From contig CACJNU010000004.1 in the NCBI GenBank assembly GCA_902594875.1, positions 21,772 through 85,771 on the forward strand: DNA of 64,000 nt, written 5' to 3'. Position numbers and translations under genes: made by a program. The stretch comes from an uncultured Prochlorococcus sp. Lineage in GTDB: Bacteria; Cyanobacteriota; Cyanobacteriia; PCC-6307; Cyanobiaceae. This document shows positions 1-8,543 of the stretch, piece after piece. The stretch's first letter is position 1, and each line of letters starts with the position of its first letter. The notes beneath the pieces are model-generated. The model saw only the letters and a list, made by a program, of their open reading frames with translations. It was not told the DNA's origin and did not search any database.

Positions 1-324
1 ACTTATTTTGCTCATTTGGATACAGTCGAAGAAGGGGCTCCAGATTTAGATGTAGGAGTGAAGATTTTTACAGGATTAAATGTTTCTCAAGATCTACCTA
101 TTCCCGTAGTAATAAGATTTGATTACTCTGGAAAAGTACCCGGCGCAAAAGAGAGGGCAATAAATGATTGTGAAAGAGTTAATAATGCGATATCAATTAG
201 ATATAAAAATTTAGTTGATCAAGGTTTGTTACATACTTGCTCTACCATTAGAGATAGGGACAACATTCATTCCGCCCAAATTATTGGAATGTCTTTAGAT
301 AAAAAAACAGAGGAGGCTCACTAA
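1..324 (+). CDS. csoSCA: Carboxysome shell carbonic anhydrase CsoSCA, C-terminal fragment
   Basis: The open frame enters from the left edge (it reads through TYFAHLDTVEEGAPDLD) and ends at a TAA just before csoS4A, so only about the last 107 residues are present. The fragment matches my recollection of the C-terminal domain of CsoSCA (CsoS3), the beta-type carbonic anhydrase attached inside the alpha-carboxysome shell, which converts bicarbonate to CO2 for RuBisCO. The zinc site lies in the missing upstream part and cannot be checked here. Two bases separate its stop from the start of csoS4A, as expected inside the cso operon. Identity rests on the sequence plus the two vertex genes directly downstream. 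Confidence 0.88.
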   Translation, partial: TYFAHLDTVEEGAPDLDVGVKIFTGLNVSQDLPIPVVIRFDYSGKVPGAKERAINDCERVNNAISIRYKNLVDQGLLHTCSTIRDRDNIHSAQIIGMSLDKKTEEAH

Positions 325-326
325 TT

Positions 327-578
327 ATGTTAATTTGCAAGGTTGTAAAACCACTTGTTTCTACCAATAGGATTCCTGGTTTTGAACATAAACATCTGCA
401 GGTTGTCTTGGATGGTTCTTCTAAAAAGGTTGCAGTTGATGCTGTTGGCTGTAAGCCAGGCGATTGGGTTATTTGTGTTGGAAGTTCTGCTGCTAGAGAA
501 GCTGCGGGAAGTAAATCTTATCCAAGCGATTTAACAATTGTTGGAATTATTGATCATTGGGATCCTGACAAATCATAA
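327..578 (+). CDS. csoS4A: Carboxysome vertex pentamer protein CsoS4A
   Basis: This 83-residue protein is a single bacterial microcompartment vertex (EutN/CcmL-type) domain. It shows the characteristic GDWVICVGSSAAR segment near residues 49-61 and the closing DLTIVGIIDHWD. Members of the family form pentamers that cap the vertices of the icosahedral shell. The gene starts at an ATG two bases after the csoSCA stop and is followed by the paralogous csoS4B, so the two are very probably co-transcribed with the shell and RuBisCO genes lying off the left edge. Length is normal for the family. Confidence 0.93.
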   Translation: MLICKVVKPLVSTNRIPGFEHKHLQVVLDGSSKKVAVDAVGCKPGDWVICVGSSAAREAAGSKSYPSDLTIVGIIDHWDPDKS

Positions 579-595
579 AAAGGAGGATATAAATC

Positions 596-844
596 GTGGA
601 AATTATGAAGGTATTAGGAAGGATGGTATGCACTCAAAGAGTCGCTGGCTTAGGTCATATGAATTTACGAATTTTAGAAAATAATAAAGGAAAGAAATTA
701 GTTGCTGTTGATCCTGTTGGAGCTAGAGAAGGTAACTGGGTTTTTACAGCTAGTGGCTCTGCCGCTAGATTTGCATGCCCTAATCCTGAAGTTCAAACCG
801 ATTTAACAATTGGCGGTATTATTGATTATTGGGAGAGTGACTAA
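596..844 (+). CDS. csoS4B: Carboxysome vertex pentamer protein CsoS4B
   Basis: This 82-residue paralogue of CsoS4A has the same vertex-protein fold signature (GNWVFTASGSAARFA, then DLTIGGIIDYWE). It should form minor pentamers at carboxysome vertices. The start is a GTG at 596 preceded by a strong Shine-Dalgarno sequence (aaaaggagga), which supports this start over the ATG at 605. It lies 17 bp behind csoS4A in the same operon. Confidence 0.93.
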   Translation: MEIMKVLGRMVCTQRVAGLGHMNLRILENNKGKKLVAVDPVGAREGNWVFTASGSAARFACPNPEVQTDLTIGGIIDYWESD

Positions 845-918
845 AAATTTTATCTTCAAAAATTTATTGAGAAACTTTGTTGAAGGTATAGTGTAATTAG
901 TCTTGAATAAAGAATGTA

Positions 919-1158
919 ATGTGGAAAGAAAGAGAATCACCTCTGAGGATTGAAAAAAGATTTGAATTTGATCAATACTCAAAAATTAGTAAATTCATGG
1001 GTGAAATTGAGAAATTATGCAAAGAAAGGGATATCTATCCAAATATCAGCTTCGGTAAGAATTTTGTAAGTCTTTCAATATTTTTGGATAATAAAGAAAT
1101 ATCAGAAAAAGAAAAAGACTTTTCAATGGATATTGATAAATTTTATTTAGAGGATTAG
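919..1158 (+). CDS. Pterin-4a-carbinolamine dehydratase-like protein, probable RuBisCO assembly factor acRAF
   Basis: The 79-residue product resembles the small pterin-4a-carbinolamine dehydratase fold (pattern RFEF, a helix ending in L/C, then IYPNISFGKNFVSLSIF). Proteins of this type, coded at the end of alpha-carboxysome operons, are known as acRAF and assist assembly of form IA RuBisCO; the dehydratase reaction itself is generally not their role. Position, 74 bp after csoS4B on the same strand, supports this assignment. The canonical catalytic histidine pair of true dehydratases is not evident: the usual HPD-like site reads YPN. The call is by family resemblance and context. Confidence 0.7.
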   Translation: MWKERESPLRIEKRFEFDQYSKISKFMGEIEKLCKERDIYPNISFGKNFVSLSIFLDNKEISEKEKDFSMDIDKFYLED

Positions 1159-1164
1159 TCCTTT

Positions 1165-1392
1165 TTAATAATTATTAGGCTTTGCAATATCTCTTTTGAT
1201 TAAAGCCATTAAATATGTTGGGGCTTTATATCTACCAGGTAGACATCTATTTAAAGTCTCAAGATGACCCCAACACACTGTCTTTTCTATATCTTTAACT
1301 GAGTTTCCTTTTAAGATTAATAGTCTAAGAGCTTTGCAAAATAAAGGATAACCTGCTTCTAGTTCATCTATATTAAGCTTTGCTGCTGACAT
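1165..1392 (-). CDS. Small conserved hypothetical protein beside the carboxysome operon
   Basis: This 75-residue soluble protein begins at an ATG (complement of 1390-1392) and ends 6 bp from the convergent acRAF-like gene. It contains a Cys-Trp-Gly pattern in the middle (VCWGHLETLNRCLPGRYKAP) and looks mainly helical. I recognise no characterised family. Its tail-to-tail placement next to the cso operon may be only positional. No terminator hairpin is visible between the two genes, so the transcripts probably overlap. Confidence 0.6.
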   Translation of the reverse strand: MSAAKLNIDELEAGYPLFCKALRLLILKGNSVKDIEKTVCWGHLETLNRCLPGRYKAPTYLMALIKRDIAKPNNY

Positions 1393-1477
1393 AGATCAAA
1401 GATGAATTATCAACTAATAATCTATACAACTATGGTGCACAATTGGTTCATATTACAAATTTCTCAATAATTAGAAA

Positions 1478-1870
1478 TTAATCTAGAAATGCGACGCAAT
1501 CTATTTCAACTAAAACTCCTTTTGGTAGAGATGAAACTTCCACACAGGCCCTTGCTGGAGGATTATCTATATTAAAAAAATCACTATATATTTTATTGAC
1601 AATTTGAAAATTACTTAAGTCCGTTAAGTAAATAGTTGTTTTTATTACATCCTCTATTTTGGCTCCACCAGCTTTAAGAACTTCTGCAAGATTTTTTAAA
1701 ACTTGAATAGTTTCCTTCTCTATATCACCTAAACATGTTATTTCATTTAAAGCTGGGTCTATAGCAATTTGACCAGAACAAAAGATAAAATCCCCAGCTT
1801 TTATTGCTTGATTATATGGTCCAACTGGATCTGGAGCATTTGATGTTTTAATTACTTGTTTGGGGGACAT
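1478..1870 (-). CDS. ridA: RidA/YjgF/TdcF family imine deaminase
   Basis: The 130-residue product has the complete RidA core: IKAGDFIFCSGQIAIDP near residues 23-39 and PPARACVEVSSLPKGVLVEIDCVAF at the end, split here only for description. It contains the conserved Arg of the RACVEV motif and the Glu of the VEID motif that line the active site. RidA proteins hydrolyse reactive enamine/imine intermediates made by PLP-dependent threonine and serine dehydratases. The protein is cytosolic and typically trimeric. The gene starts at an ATG and lies 24 bp downstream of gloB on the same strand, so the two may share a transcript. Confidence 0.9.
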   Translation of the reverse strand: MSPKQVIKTSNAPDPVGPYNQAIKAGDFIFCSGQIAIDPALNEITCLGDIEKETIQVLKNLAEVLKAGGAKIEDVIKTTIYLTDLSNFQIVNKIYSDFFNIDNPPARACVEVSSLPKGVLVEIDCVAFLD

Positions 1871-1894
1871 TTGTTTAAGAAGATACCTATCTAT

Positions 1895-2635
1895 TTAAAC
1901 CCATAAATCTTTATTTGCTCTTAAAAAAGTAAATTCTTCTAAATTTTTTGCTCTTAAGAAAAGGTTTATTTTCATCTCTTCATCAAGTAAAAATGGAATT
2001 GTCAATTCATTAAGTGAAAGTTTTTTTTCAACTTCCGAAAGTTTATTTTTTATATCTTGATCTTTTGGCTTGAGATTCAATGCCCACAATATATTCCCCT
2101 TTGTATATTCATGAGCACAATATATGAGAGTATTTTTTGGTAAAGATTTGATTCTTTCTAGTGAAGAATACATTTGTTGATAAGTACCCTCAAAAATTCT
2201 TCCGCAGCCTCCAGAAAATAATGTGTCACCAATAAAAAGAACAGGATTTTCCCCATTCAAAAAGAAGGCAATATGTGAGCTTGTATGACCTAATACTTCA
2301 ATTATTTTTACTTCTTCCCCTAAAATATTTAAAGTTTCTCCATCTTCAACAGATACATTTTGAAAAGGGATTCGCTTTTTTTCTTTGGAGGAAGCAATCA
2401 CCTTTACATTTGGCCATTTTTCAATAAGAGACTTCGTCCCGCCAATATGGTCTGAATGATGATGAGTTTGCAAAATAGCTTCTAAGTGAAAATTGTTTTC
2501 ATTTAAATATCTAATAACTGGTTCGTGAACAGATGGATCTACAACTACAACGGATTTATCTTTTACCAACAACCAAATGATGTTATCACTTAAAACTCTA
2601 AGTCCAATTATATTTCGAGCTTTATTAAATTCCAT
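1895..2635 (-). CDS. gloB: Hydroxyacylglutathione hydrolase (glyoxalase II)
   Basis: This metallo-beta-lactamase-fold enzyme hydrolyses S-lactoylglutathione to D-lactate and glutathione. The metal motif THHHSDH is at about residues 57-63 from the chosen start, followed by [23 protein letters not shown] and IYCAHEYT, giving the complete set of dinuclear metal ligands. I chose the ATG at 2635, giving 246 aa, because the frame's upstream extension to 2806 overlaps the start of hisG and does not look like GloB. Glutathione reductase and a GST-like gene lie a few kb away. The 40 bp between this start and hisG must hold two divergent promoters. Confidence 0.92.
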   Translation of the reverse strand: MEFNKARNIIGLRVLSDNIIWLLVKDKSVVVVDPSVHEPVIRYLNENNFHLEAILQTHHHSDHIGGTKSLIEKWPNVKVIASSKEKKRIPFQNVSVEDGETLNILGEEVKIIEVLGHTSSHIAFFLNGENPVLFIGDTLFSGGCGRIFEGTYQQMYSSLERIKSLPKNTLIYCAHEYTKGNILWALNLKPKDQDIKNKLSEVEKKLSLNELTIPFLLDEEMKINLFLRAKNLEEFTFLRANKDLWV

Positions 2636-2675
2636 TGTTAAATTAGAATGAATAATCCTTGGAAGAAATTGATCT

Positions 2676-3314
2676 ATGATTACTATAGCTTTACCAAAAG
2701 GAGCTCTGTTAAAAGATTCAATTTCAACGTTTAAAAAAGCTGGGTTAGATTTCTCTAATGCGTTGGAAGAAAATAATAGATCATTAACCTTTGAATCAAA
2801 TTGCAAACGGGCAAAAGCTCTATTAGTGAGAAATGGAGATGTGCCTGTTTATGTTAGTTATGGTCAGGCTGATTTGGGTATTGTTGGATATGACGTTCTA
2901 CAAGAATCTGAATTAAAAGTCGCAAAATTATTAGATTTAGGCTTTGGGGGTTGTCATATGTCGTTGGCGGTTAAGAAAAATAGCAATTATTTAAAACCAA
3001 CCGATCTTCCGGCGAATTGTAAAGTAGCAAGTAAATTTATAAAAACAGCAAGATCTTATTTTGAAGAATTAAATATTCCTGTAGAAATAGTTCATTTGAC
3101 AGGATCAGTCGAGCTTGGTCCTATTACAGGCATGGCAGAGGCAATAGTTGATTTGGTGGCAACCGGAAAGACTCTCAAAGAGAATGGTTTAATTAAAATA
3201 GATGATCTTTATTACTCGACTGCAAGACTAATTGGAAATCCTTTATCTATGAGGTTAGATGATAATCATCTCAGAGATACAATTTTATCAATAGAATCAA
3301 CTAATGCTTTATAG
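2676..3314 (+). CDS. hisG: ATP phosphoribosyltransferase, short form
   Basis: HisG catalyses the first step of histidine synthesis, condensing ATP with PRPP. The 212-residue length and the absence of the C-terminal ACT-like regulatory domain mark it as the short form, which in known cases needs the HisZ subunit (not seen in this window). It begins [12 protein letters not shown] and carries a PRPP-type loop around [14 protein letters not shown] near residues 158-171. The ATG start is divergent from gloB. A 12-bp gap separates it from the ABC transporter gene. The hisIE gene lies at 18.9 kb, so the pathway genes are dispersed. Confidence 0.93.
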   Translation: MITIALPKGALLKDSISTFKKAGLDFSNALEENNRSLTFESNCKRAKALLVRNGDVPVYVSYGQADLGIVGYDVLQESELKVAKLLDLGFGGCHMSLAVKKNSNYLKPTDLPANCKVASKFIKTARSYFEELNIPVEIVHLTGSVELGPITGMAEAIVDLVATGKTLKENGLIKIDDLYYSTARLIGNPLSMRLDDNHLRDTILSIESTNAL

Positions 3315-3326
3315 AAGATTAGCTAA

Positions 3327-5123
3327 ATGTTTTTTAAAGATTTTAGAAGGATTAAAAAGTTAGGTAAATATTTAACTAAAGATAAAAAAACAATCTATCT
3401 TATATTGATAGTTTTGTTACCTGTTTCTTTCTCTGGAGCTATTCAACCATTATTAGTTGGTCAAGCAATTACTATTCTAAAGAACGAAACTACAGATGTT
3501 TGGCTAAGTAAAACTTTCTTTGGGCAGTCGATAAATGCCATTATCGTAACTTTATTTATAACTGTTTTATTCAGATTAGTTCTGCAGGGATACCAAACTT
3601 ACAATATCCAAGCAGTCGGACAACGTTTGACAGCAAGAATAAGAAGAGAACTTTTTGATCATTCAATATCTTTATCTCTTAAGTACCACGATAAAATGCC
3701 TGTGGGGAAATTATTAACAAGATTAACAAATGATGTTGATGCTTTAGCCGAGGTTTTTGGTAGCGGGGCAGTTGGAGTCATTGCTGACTTCGTTAGTCTG
3801 ATAGTAATTTCTTTGACAATGCTGTCGATTGATCGGGGGCTTGCCATTTTATTACTTTTGACTCAAATCCCAGTTTCATATTTTATTATTTGGCTTCAAA
3901 AACGTTACAGAAGAGCCAATTATCAGGTAAGGGAAGAATTGTCTCAACTAAACTCTGATTTTCAAGAGAATCTTCAAGGTTTAGAAGTCGTTCAGATGTT
4001 CAGAAGAGAGGCTTTTAATAGCAAGAAATTTTCCAAAACTGGAGTTGCTTATAAAAAAGCAGTTAATGGAACAATATTTTATGACAGTAGTATTTCGGCG
4101 TTTATAGAATGGATTTCTCTAGCTGCAGTTTCCTTGGTTTTGGCTGTTGGAGGATATCTTGTTACTTCTGGAAATATTGGTTTAGGAACATTAACAACGT
4201 TTATTTTATACTCTCAAAGACTATTTGAACCTTTAAGGCAGCTTGCAGAAAGATTTACTCAAATACAAGGAGGTTTAACAGCTGTAGAAAGAATAAACGA
4301 ATTATTGGATGAAGAAATACAGATTAAGGACTCTACTACCGCAAAACATTTTTTAGAAAATGCTAAAAATGTAAATAAAAAATTTAAGGGCAAAATTGAG
4401 TTCAAGAATGTAAATTTTTTCTACAACGAAGGAGAACATATTTTAAAGAATTTATCTTTCAAGATCAACCCAGGAGAGCATGTGGCTTTTGTAGGCCCAA
4501 CTGGTTCAGGTAAGACAACCATAATAAGACTATTGTGTAGATTGTATGAACCTCAATCGGGTCAAATTTTAATCGATGATATCGATATTAAAGATATTCC
4601 TATTGCAATTCTTAGAAATATGTTGGGAGTAGTTTTGCAAGATACCTTTATCTTTAGTGGAAATGTCGCTGATAATTTAAAACTAAATTCGAATATAGAC
4701 AATCTTGAATTAGAAAATCTTTGTTACGAATTAGGGTTAGATAATTTGTTAAAAAAATTACCAGAAGGTTTGAACACCTCACTAAGAGAAAGAGGTGGAA
4801 ATCTCTCTTCTGGAGAGAGACAACTTCTTTCCGTAGCTCGAGTAGCAATTAGAAATCCTGTTGTTTTAATAATGGACGAAGCAACTGCTTTTATGGATCC
4901 CTCAACAGAGGCTACTTTGCAGATGGATCTTGAGAGAATTCTTTCAAAAAGAACAGCATTAGTAATAGCTCACAGATTAGCAACTATTGAAAGTTCTGAT
5001 AAGATTTTAGTCTTGAAAGGGGGATCATTAGTTGAGGAGGGAACACATATTGAATTAAGGCTCAAAAAGGGTTTATATTTTCAGCTCTCTGAGCTTCAAC
5101 AAAAGGGATTCGTGAATTTTTAA
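3327..5123 (+). CDS. ABC exporter, fused membrane and ATPase domains (MsbA/multidrug type)
   Basis: The 598-residue half-transporter has an N-terminal membrane domain with about six hydrophobic segments (residues 25-320) and a C-terminal nucleotide-binding domain. Walker A (GPTGSGKTT) is near residue 390, the signature LSSGERQLLS near 492, Walker B (VVLIMDEAT) near 512 and the His-loop AHRLATI near 547. Such proteins dimerise and export lipids, peptides or drugs; the substrate cannot be told from sequence. It starts at an ATG 12 bp after hisG, and its stop overlaps the start of the next gene (TAATG), implying translational coupling with the acetyltransferase. Confidence 0.88.
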   Translation: MFFKDFRRIKKLGKYLTKDKKTIYLILIVLLPVSFSGAIQPLLVGQAITILKNETTDVWLSKTFFGQSINAIIVTLFITVLFRLVLQGYQTYNIQAVGQRLTARIRRELFDHSISLSLKYHDKMPVGKLLTRLTNDVDALAEVFGSGAVGVIADFVSLIVISLTMLSIDRGLAILLLLTQIPVSYFIIWLQKRYRRANYQVREELSQLNSDFQENLQGLEVVQMFRREAFNSKKFSKTGVAYKKAVNGTIFYDSSISAFIEWISLAAVSLVLAVGGYLVTSGNIGLGTLTTFILYSQRLFEPLRQLAERFTQIQGGLTAVERINELLDEEIQIKDSTTAKHFLENAKNVNKKFKGKIEFKNVNFFYNEGEHILKNLSFKINPGEHVAFVGPTGSGKTTIIRLLCRLYEPQSGQILIDDIDIKDIPIAILRNMLGVVLQDTFIFSGNVADNLKLNSNIDNLELENLCYELGLDNLLKKLPEGLNTSLRERGGNLSSGERQLLSVARVAIRNPVVLIMDEATAFMDPSTEATLQMDLERILSKRTALVIAHRLATIESSDKILVLKGGSLVEEGTHIELRLKKGLYFQLSELQQKGFVNF

Positions 5124-5653
5124 TGATTTTTAGAAACCAAGGATCGTTAATAAAAAAATCAAACAGTATATCAAAGGATGAGCTGATAGATCTCTATGGT
5201 TTAAATTCTTATGAGTTCACTCAAACAAATAAAGAAGAAATATTTGTATGTAGTAAAAATAAAGATTTAGATCTAATAGAACTAGATCAACTTTTGCAAA
5301 CTGTTGGTTGGAGCAGAAGACCTATAAGGAGGGTAAAAAGAGCTTTAGATTTCAGTATTTTGGTGGTTGGGTTATGGCGTCATGATGATAAATTTCCCAG
5401 ACTAGTTGGATTCGCAAGATGCACTGGCGATGGAATTCTAGAAGCAACAGTTTGGGATGTAGCTATTAACCCTGTTTATCAAGGACTTGGATTGGGGAAA
5501 GAGATAATGAGATATGTCCTAAAAGAATTGAAAAATATTGGCATTTCTAAAGTAACCCTTTTTGCTGATGCTGAAGTGGTTTCATTTTACAAAAGACAGG
5601 GTTGGATTTTAGAACCTAGAGGGTCGAAATGTGCTTTTTGGTATGCAAATTAA
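5123..5653 (+). CDS. GNAT family N-acetyltransferase
   Basis: The 176-residue protein carries the GNAT acetyl-CoA binding pattern INPVYQGLGLGKEIMRYVL near residues 113-131, ahead of a terminal segment ADAEVVSFYKRQGW typical of the fold. An N-terminal extension of about 60 residues precedes the core. The substrate is unknown; cyanobacterial relatives include plastid GNAT-type enzymes that acetylate protein N-termini or lysines, but that is inference. The ATG overlaps the ABC-transporter stop by one base. The gene ends directly against the convergent glycosyltransferase with no gap. Confidence 0.85.
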   Translation: MIFRNQGSLIKKSNSISKDELIDLYGLNSYEFTQTNKEEIFVCSKNKDLDLIELDQLLQTVGWSRRPIRRVKRALDFSILVVGLWRHDDKFPRLVGFARCTGDGILEATVWDVAINPVYQGLGLGKEIMRYVLKELKNIGISKVTLFADAEVVSFYKRQGWILEPRGSKCAFWYAN

Positions 5654-6337
5654 TCATTTTTTGTAATAGTCAAAATATATAGATTTTAACGATTCGCCTT
5701 TTAACCATCTTCTTCTAAAGTGCCAGTTCTTAATTGCTTGGAGAAAAATATTAGTTCTTTCCCATTTCCTTGAACTTATAAAGATAGGAAAATTTAATTG
5801 TTTTAAATCTTTTTTTTGGTTTAATCTCATTAAAAAATCTACATCTTCCATCAAAGGTATATTTCTAAATCCATTATTCTTAAAATAGATTGTTCTATGA
5901 ATTATTAAACCTTGATCACCATACGGTTGTTTAAAAAATTTACTTCTAATATTCACGAGAATTTCGAGGACTCTATAAATTATCTTTTTGTGATTAATTT
6001 TGAATTTAAAATAGTAAATAATATTCTTGTGTCCCTTTAAAAATGAGTTTATTTTTTTAAACCAATCATAAGTTAATCTTGTGTCTGCATGTAAAAATAT
6101 GAGCCACTCTCCTTTTGAATTTTTAGCTCCAATATCTAATTGTAGTCCTCGATTTCTTTCTTTGGATATAAATACTTTCGCTCCATAAATATTTGCTATA
6201 TCAATAGTTTTATCTTCACTTCCACAATCAACAATTATGATTTCGCCCTCTTTTTGAATACTTGACAAGTCTGAAAGCAATAATGGCAAATTATTAGCTT
6301 CATTAATAGTTGGAATAATAATTGAGATTTTTGACAA
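5654..6337 (-). CDS. Family 2 glycosyltransferase, rSAM/selenodomain-associated transferase 2 type
   Basis: The 227-residue GT-A protein begins SKISIIIPTINEANNLP, has EIIIVDCGSEDKT near residues 33-45 and a DxD-like FLHADTRL near 81-88. This layout matches the TIGR04283 group, which usually travels with a DUF2064 partner, as it does here 5 bp upstream. The start is a TTG at 6337 with no earlier ATG. The pair was named for its co-occurrence with radical-SAM enzymes and has been linked to arsenosugar synthesis; no radical-SAM gene is in this window. The true sugar donor and acceptor are unknown. Confidence 0.8.
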   Translation of the reverse strand: MSKISIIIPTINEANNLPLLLSDLSSIQKEGEIIIVDCGSEDKTIDIANIYGAKVFISKERNRGLQLDIGAKNSKGEWLIFLHADTRLTYDWFKKINSFLKGHKNIIYYFKFKINHKKIIYRVLEILVNIRSKFFKQPYGDQGLIIHRTIYFKNNGFRNIPLMEDVDFLMRLNQKKDLKQLNFPIFISSRKWERTNIFLQAIKNWHFRRRWLKGESLKSIYFDYYKK

Positions 6338-6342
6338 GTCGA

Positions 6343-6978
6343 TTACTTTCTATTTTCAATATCAATAATTGTATCTATATCAATTTTTTTATCTAAAAAC
6401 TTATATCTTAATTTTGTTGTAGCAAAATTATCAATTGTATTTTGAAGAACATTTTCTGTCCCCCACTTTATGTTGATAAAAGGTAAATATATATGCGATG
6501 ACATTATTTTTTCTGATAAACCAATAAGCCAATATCCTCCATCATTAGATGGTCCTAAAATAAGATCATTTTGTTGAAGCTCTTTTAAAGTATTTAACAA
6601 ATCTTGATGGCATAAATCTGGAAGGTCAGTACCAATAAAAATAATATTTTTGATCTTATGTCTTGCACAAAAATTTTTATTGATAATTATTTGCCGTTTC
6701 ATTTTTTCTCCCAAGCAGCCTTTTCCTTGTAAATTAAATTTTTTGATGCCTAATTCTTTAGTCCATCTTTTACAGTTGCCTATCCCCAAACCAGATATAG
6801 CAATAGAAATATCAATTAGTTTATTTTCTTGGAGAAATTTTGCTACTGAAATAGTGTGTTTGGTCATTACACTTTGAACCTTTGCAGAATTACTTTTACC
6901 TATATCTTTAGATAATCTTGTTTTGCATCTTCCAAAAGCATGCCATTTTGCCATAATAATGAGTAATGCTTTATCCAA
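6343..6978 (-). CDS. DUF2064 transferase, rSAM/selenodomain-associated transferase 1 type
   Basis: This 211-residue nucleotidyl/glycosyltransferase-fold protein starts DKALLIIMAKWHAFGRCKTRLS and contains IIFIGTDLPDL (about residues 93-103) and LGPSNDGGYWLIGL (about 141-154), the hallmark segments of the TIGR04282/DUF2064 family. It lies upstream of the family 2 glycosyltransferase with a 5-bp gap, so the two are almost certainly translated from one mRNA and act in one pathway. The start is a TTG at 6978. The upstream 165 bp separates it from the divergent dnaA. Substrate not determinable here. Confidence 0.8.
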   Translation of the reverse strand: MDKALLIIMAKWHAFGRCKTRLSKDIGKSNSAKVQSVMTKHTISVAKFLQENKLIDISIAISGLGIGNCKRWTKELGIKKFNLQGKGCLGEKMKRQIIINKNFCARHKIKNIIFIGTDLPDLCHQDLLNTLKELQQNDLILGPSNDGGYWLIGLSEKIMSSHIYLPFINIKWGTENVLQNTIDNFATTKLRYKFLDKKIDIDTIIDIENRK

Positions 6979-7115
6979 AAATTTGTTGCTATTTAAAATA
7001 ATTATATGCCTATAAAAAATAAAATTTTTCTTATAAATTTGTATGGTAGTTTGTTAAGTAATTTTAAATTTGTCGTGATCTTGTGATTTCCTAATGGCCA
7101 ATTATTAAATTCCAA

Positions 7116-7132
7116 CTAGATTAATAATCTAG
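7116..7132. promoter_or_regulatory. Perfect 8-bp inverted repeat just upstream of dnaA
   Basis: The 17-bp sequence ctagattaataatctag consists of two perfect 8-bp arms around one central base and ends 11 bp before the dnaA start codon. Its position, overlapping where a ribosome-binding site or early 5' leader would be, makes it a candidate operator or mRNA hairpin. There is no direct evidence of function; AT-rich palindromes occur by chance in such DNA. Confidence 0.35.
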
Positions 7133-7143
7133 ATAATAAAATT

Positions 7144-8535
7144 TTGCAAGCAATTAATCCTATTTGGGCGGAAGTTCAACAATCACTTCAAAAAACTTTA
7201 AGTAAGCCTTCATTTGAGACATGGATAAGGCCTGCAAAATTTAATTGTTTTGAAAATGGCTTATTAACTTTAATTGCTCCAAATACATTTTCCAGTGATT
7301 GGTTAAGAAAGAATTATTGTCAAACTATCGAAAAGGCTGCAAAAGAAATATGCGGCCATGATGTAAAAGTTGTCTTTAAATCTGAAACAAATATAAGCAG
7401 CGATTCAACAAATAAAGAGAACCTAGATGAACATATTGTGAATCATAAAACAAAATCATTTCCTAATAATCAAGATATTTCTTCAAAAAATCGATCCAAA
7501 AATCCCAACGGTCTAAATTTACGCTACGTCTTTAAGAGATTTGTTGTAGGTCCAAATAGTAGGTTGGCTCATGCAGCTGCTTTAGCAGTTGCCGAATCAC
7601 CCGGGAGAGAATTTAATCCTTTATTTATTTGTGGTGGAGTAGGTCTCGGCAAAACCCATTTAATGCAAGCAATAGGCCATTATCGAGTAGAAATAGATCC
7701 AGAAGCAAAAGTTAAATATGTATCTACAGAAACTTTTACCAATGATGTTATTAGTGGTATTCGAAGAGATGGAATGACAGCTATTCGAGATAAATATAGA
7801 AATGTTGATTTGATTTTAATAGACGATATACAGTTCTTAGAAGGCAAAGAATATACACAGGAAGAATTTTTTCATACTTTTAATGCTCTTCACGAATCAG
7901 GAAGTCAAATAGTTATTGCAAGTGATAGGCCACCAAATCAATTGTCGGGAATTCAAGAGAGATTAATTTCTAGGTTCTCAATGGGCATGACGGCAGATAT
8001 TCAACCACCTGATCTTGAGACAAGGACAGCCATCCTTCAAAAAAAGGCAGAACAAGAGAGGATGAGTCTTCCAAGAGATTTAATTCAATTTATAGCAGGA
8101 AGATTTACTTCGAATATTCGAGAATTGGAAGGAGCATTTACTAGAGCTGTTGCATTTGCATCAATAACAGGCTTGCCAATGACAGTCCAATCAATTGCTC
8201 CAATGCTTGATCCGAATAGTGTTGGAGTAGTTGTTACTCCAAAACAAGTTATTAATAAAGTGTCAGATTTCTTTAAAGTTTCTACTGATGAATTGATCAG
8301 TTCAAGTAGGAGAAAACCAGTAAGTCAAGCTAGACAAATAGGTATGTATCTTATGAGGCATGGGACGGATCTAAGCCTACCAAGAATTGGAGATGAGTTT
8401 GGGGGCAAGGACCATACAACAGTAATGTATGCTATTGAACAAGTTGAAAAAAAATTATCTATCGATCCAAATATTGCAAGTCAAGTTCAAAAAATAAGAG
8501 ATTTACTTCAAATAGATTCAAGAAAAAATTTATAG
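7144..8535 (+). CDS. dnaA: Chromosomal replication initiator protein DnaA
   Basis: The 463-residue protein has all DnaA domains: an N-terminal interaction domain ([16 protein letters not shown]), a poorly conserved linker at about 80-120, the AAA+ core with Walker A (GGVGLGKTH, residues 164-172) and Walker B ([10 protein letters not shown]), and a C-terminal DNA-binding domain with the DnaA signature [16 protein letters not shown]. It binds DnaA boxes and opens the origin. The start is a TTG at 7144 without a clear Shine-Dalgarno sequence; it gives the expected N-terminus and no nearby ATG does. dnaN and recF are not adjacent, as is usual in marine picocyanobacteria. Confidence 0.97.
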   Translation: MQAINPIWAEVQQSLQKTLSKPSFETWIRPAKFNCFENGLLTLIAPNTFSSDWLRKNYCQTIEKAAKEICGHDVKVVFKSETNISSDSTNKENLDEHIVNHKTKSFPNNQDISSKNRSKNPNGLNLRYVFKRFVVGPNSRLAHAAALAVAESPGREFNPLFICGGVGLGKTHLMQAIGHYRVEIDPEAKVKYVSTETFTNDVISGIRRDGMTAIRDKYRNVDLILIDDIQFLEGKEYTQEEFFHTFNALHESGSQIVIASDRPPNQLSGIQERLISRFSMGMTADIQPPDLETRTAILQKKAEQERMSLPRDLIQFIAGRFTSNIRELEGAFTRAVAFASITGLPMTVQSIAPMLDPNSVGVVVTPKQVINKVSDFFKVSTDELISSSRRKPVSQARQIGMYLMRHGTDLSLPRIGDEFGGKDHTTVMYAIEQVEKKLSIDPNIASQVQKIRDLLQIDSRKNL

Positions 8536-8543
8536 TTTTACTA

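Noticed and set aside
2636..2806. N-terminal extension of the gloB frame by 57 codons
   Set aside because: The extension overlaps the hisG start on the other strand, is not GloB-like, and a good ATG exists at 2635 with the standard N-terminus.
6979..7143. Replication origin next to dnaA
   Set aside because: No TTATCCACA-type or TTTTCCACA-type DnaA boxes are present in the 165 bp, and dnaN is not adjacent.
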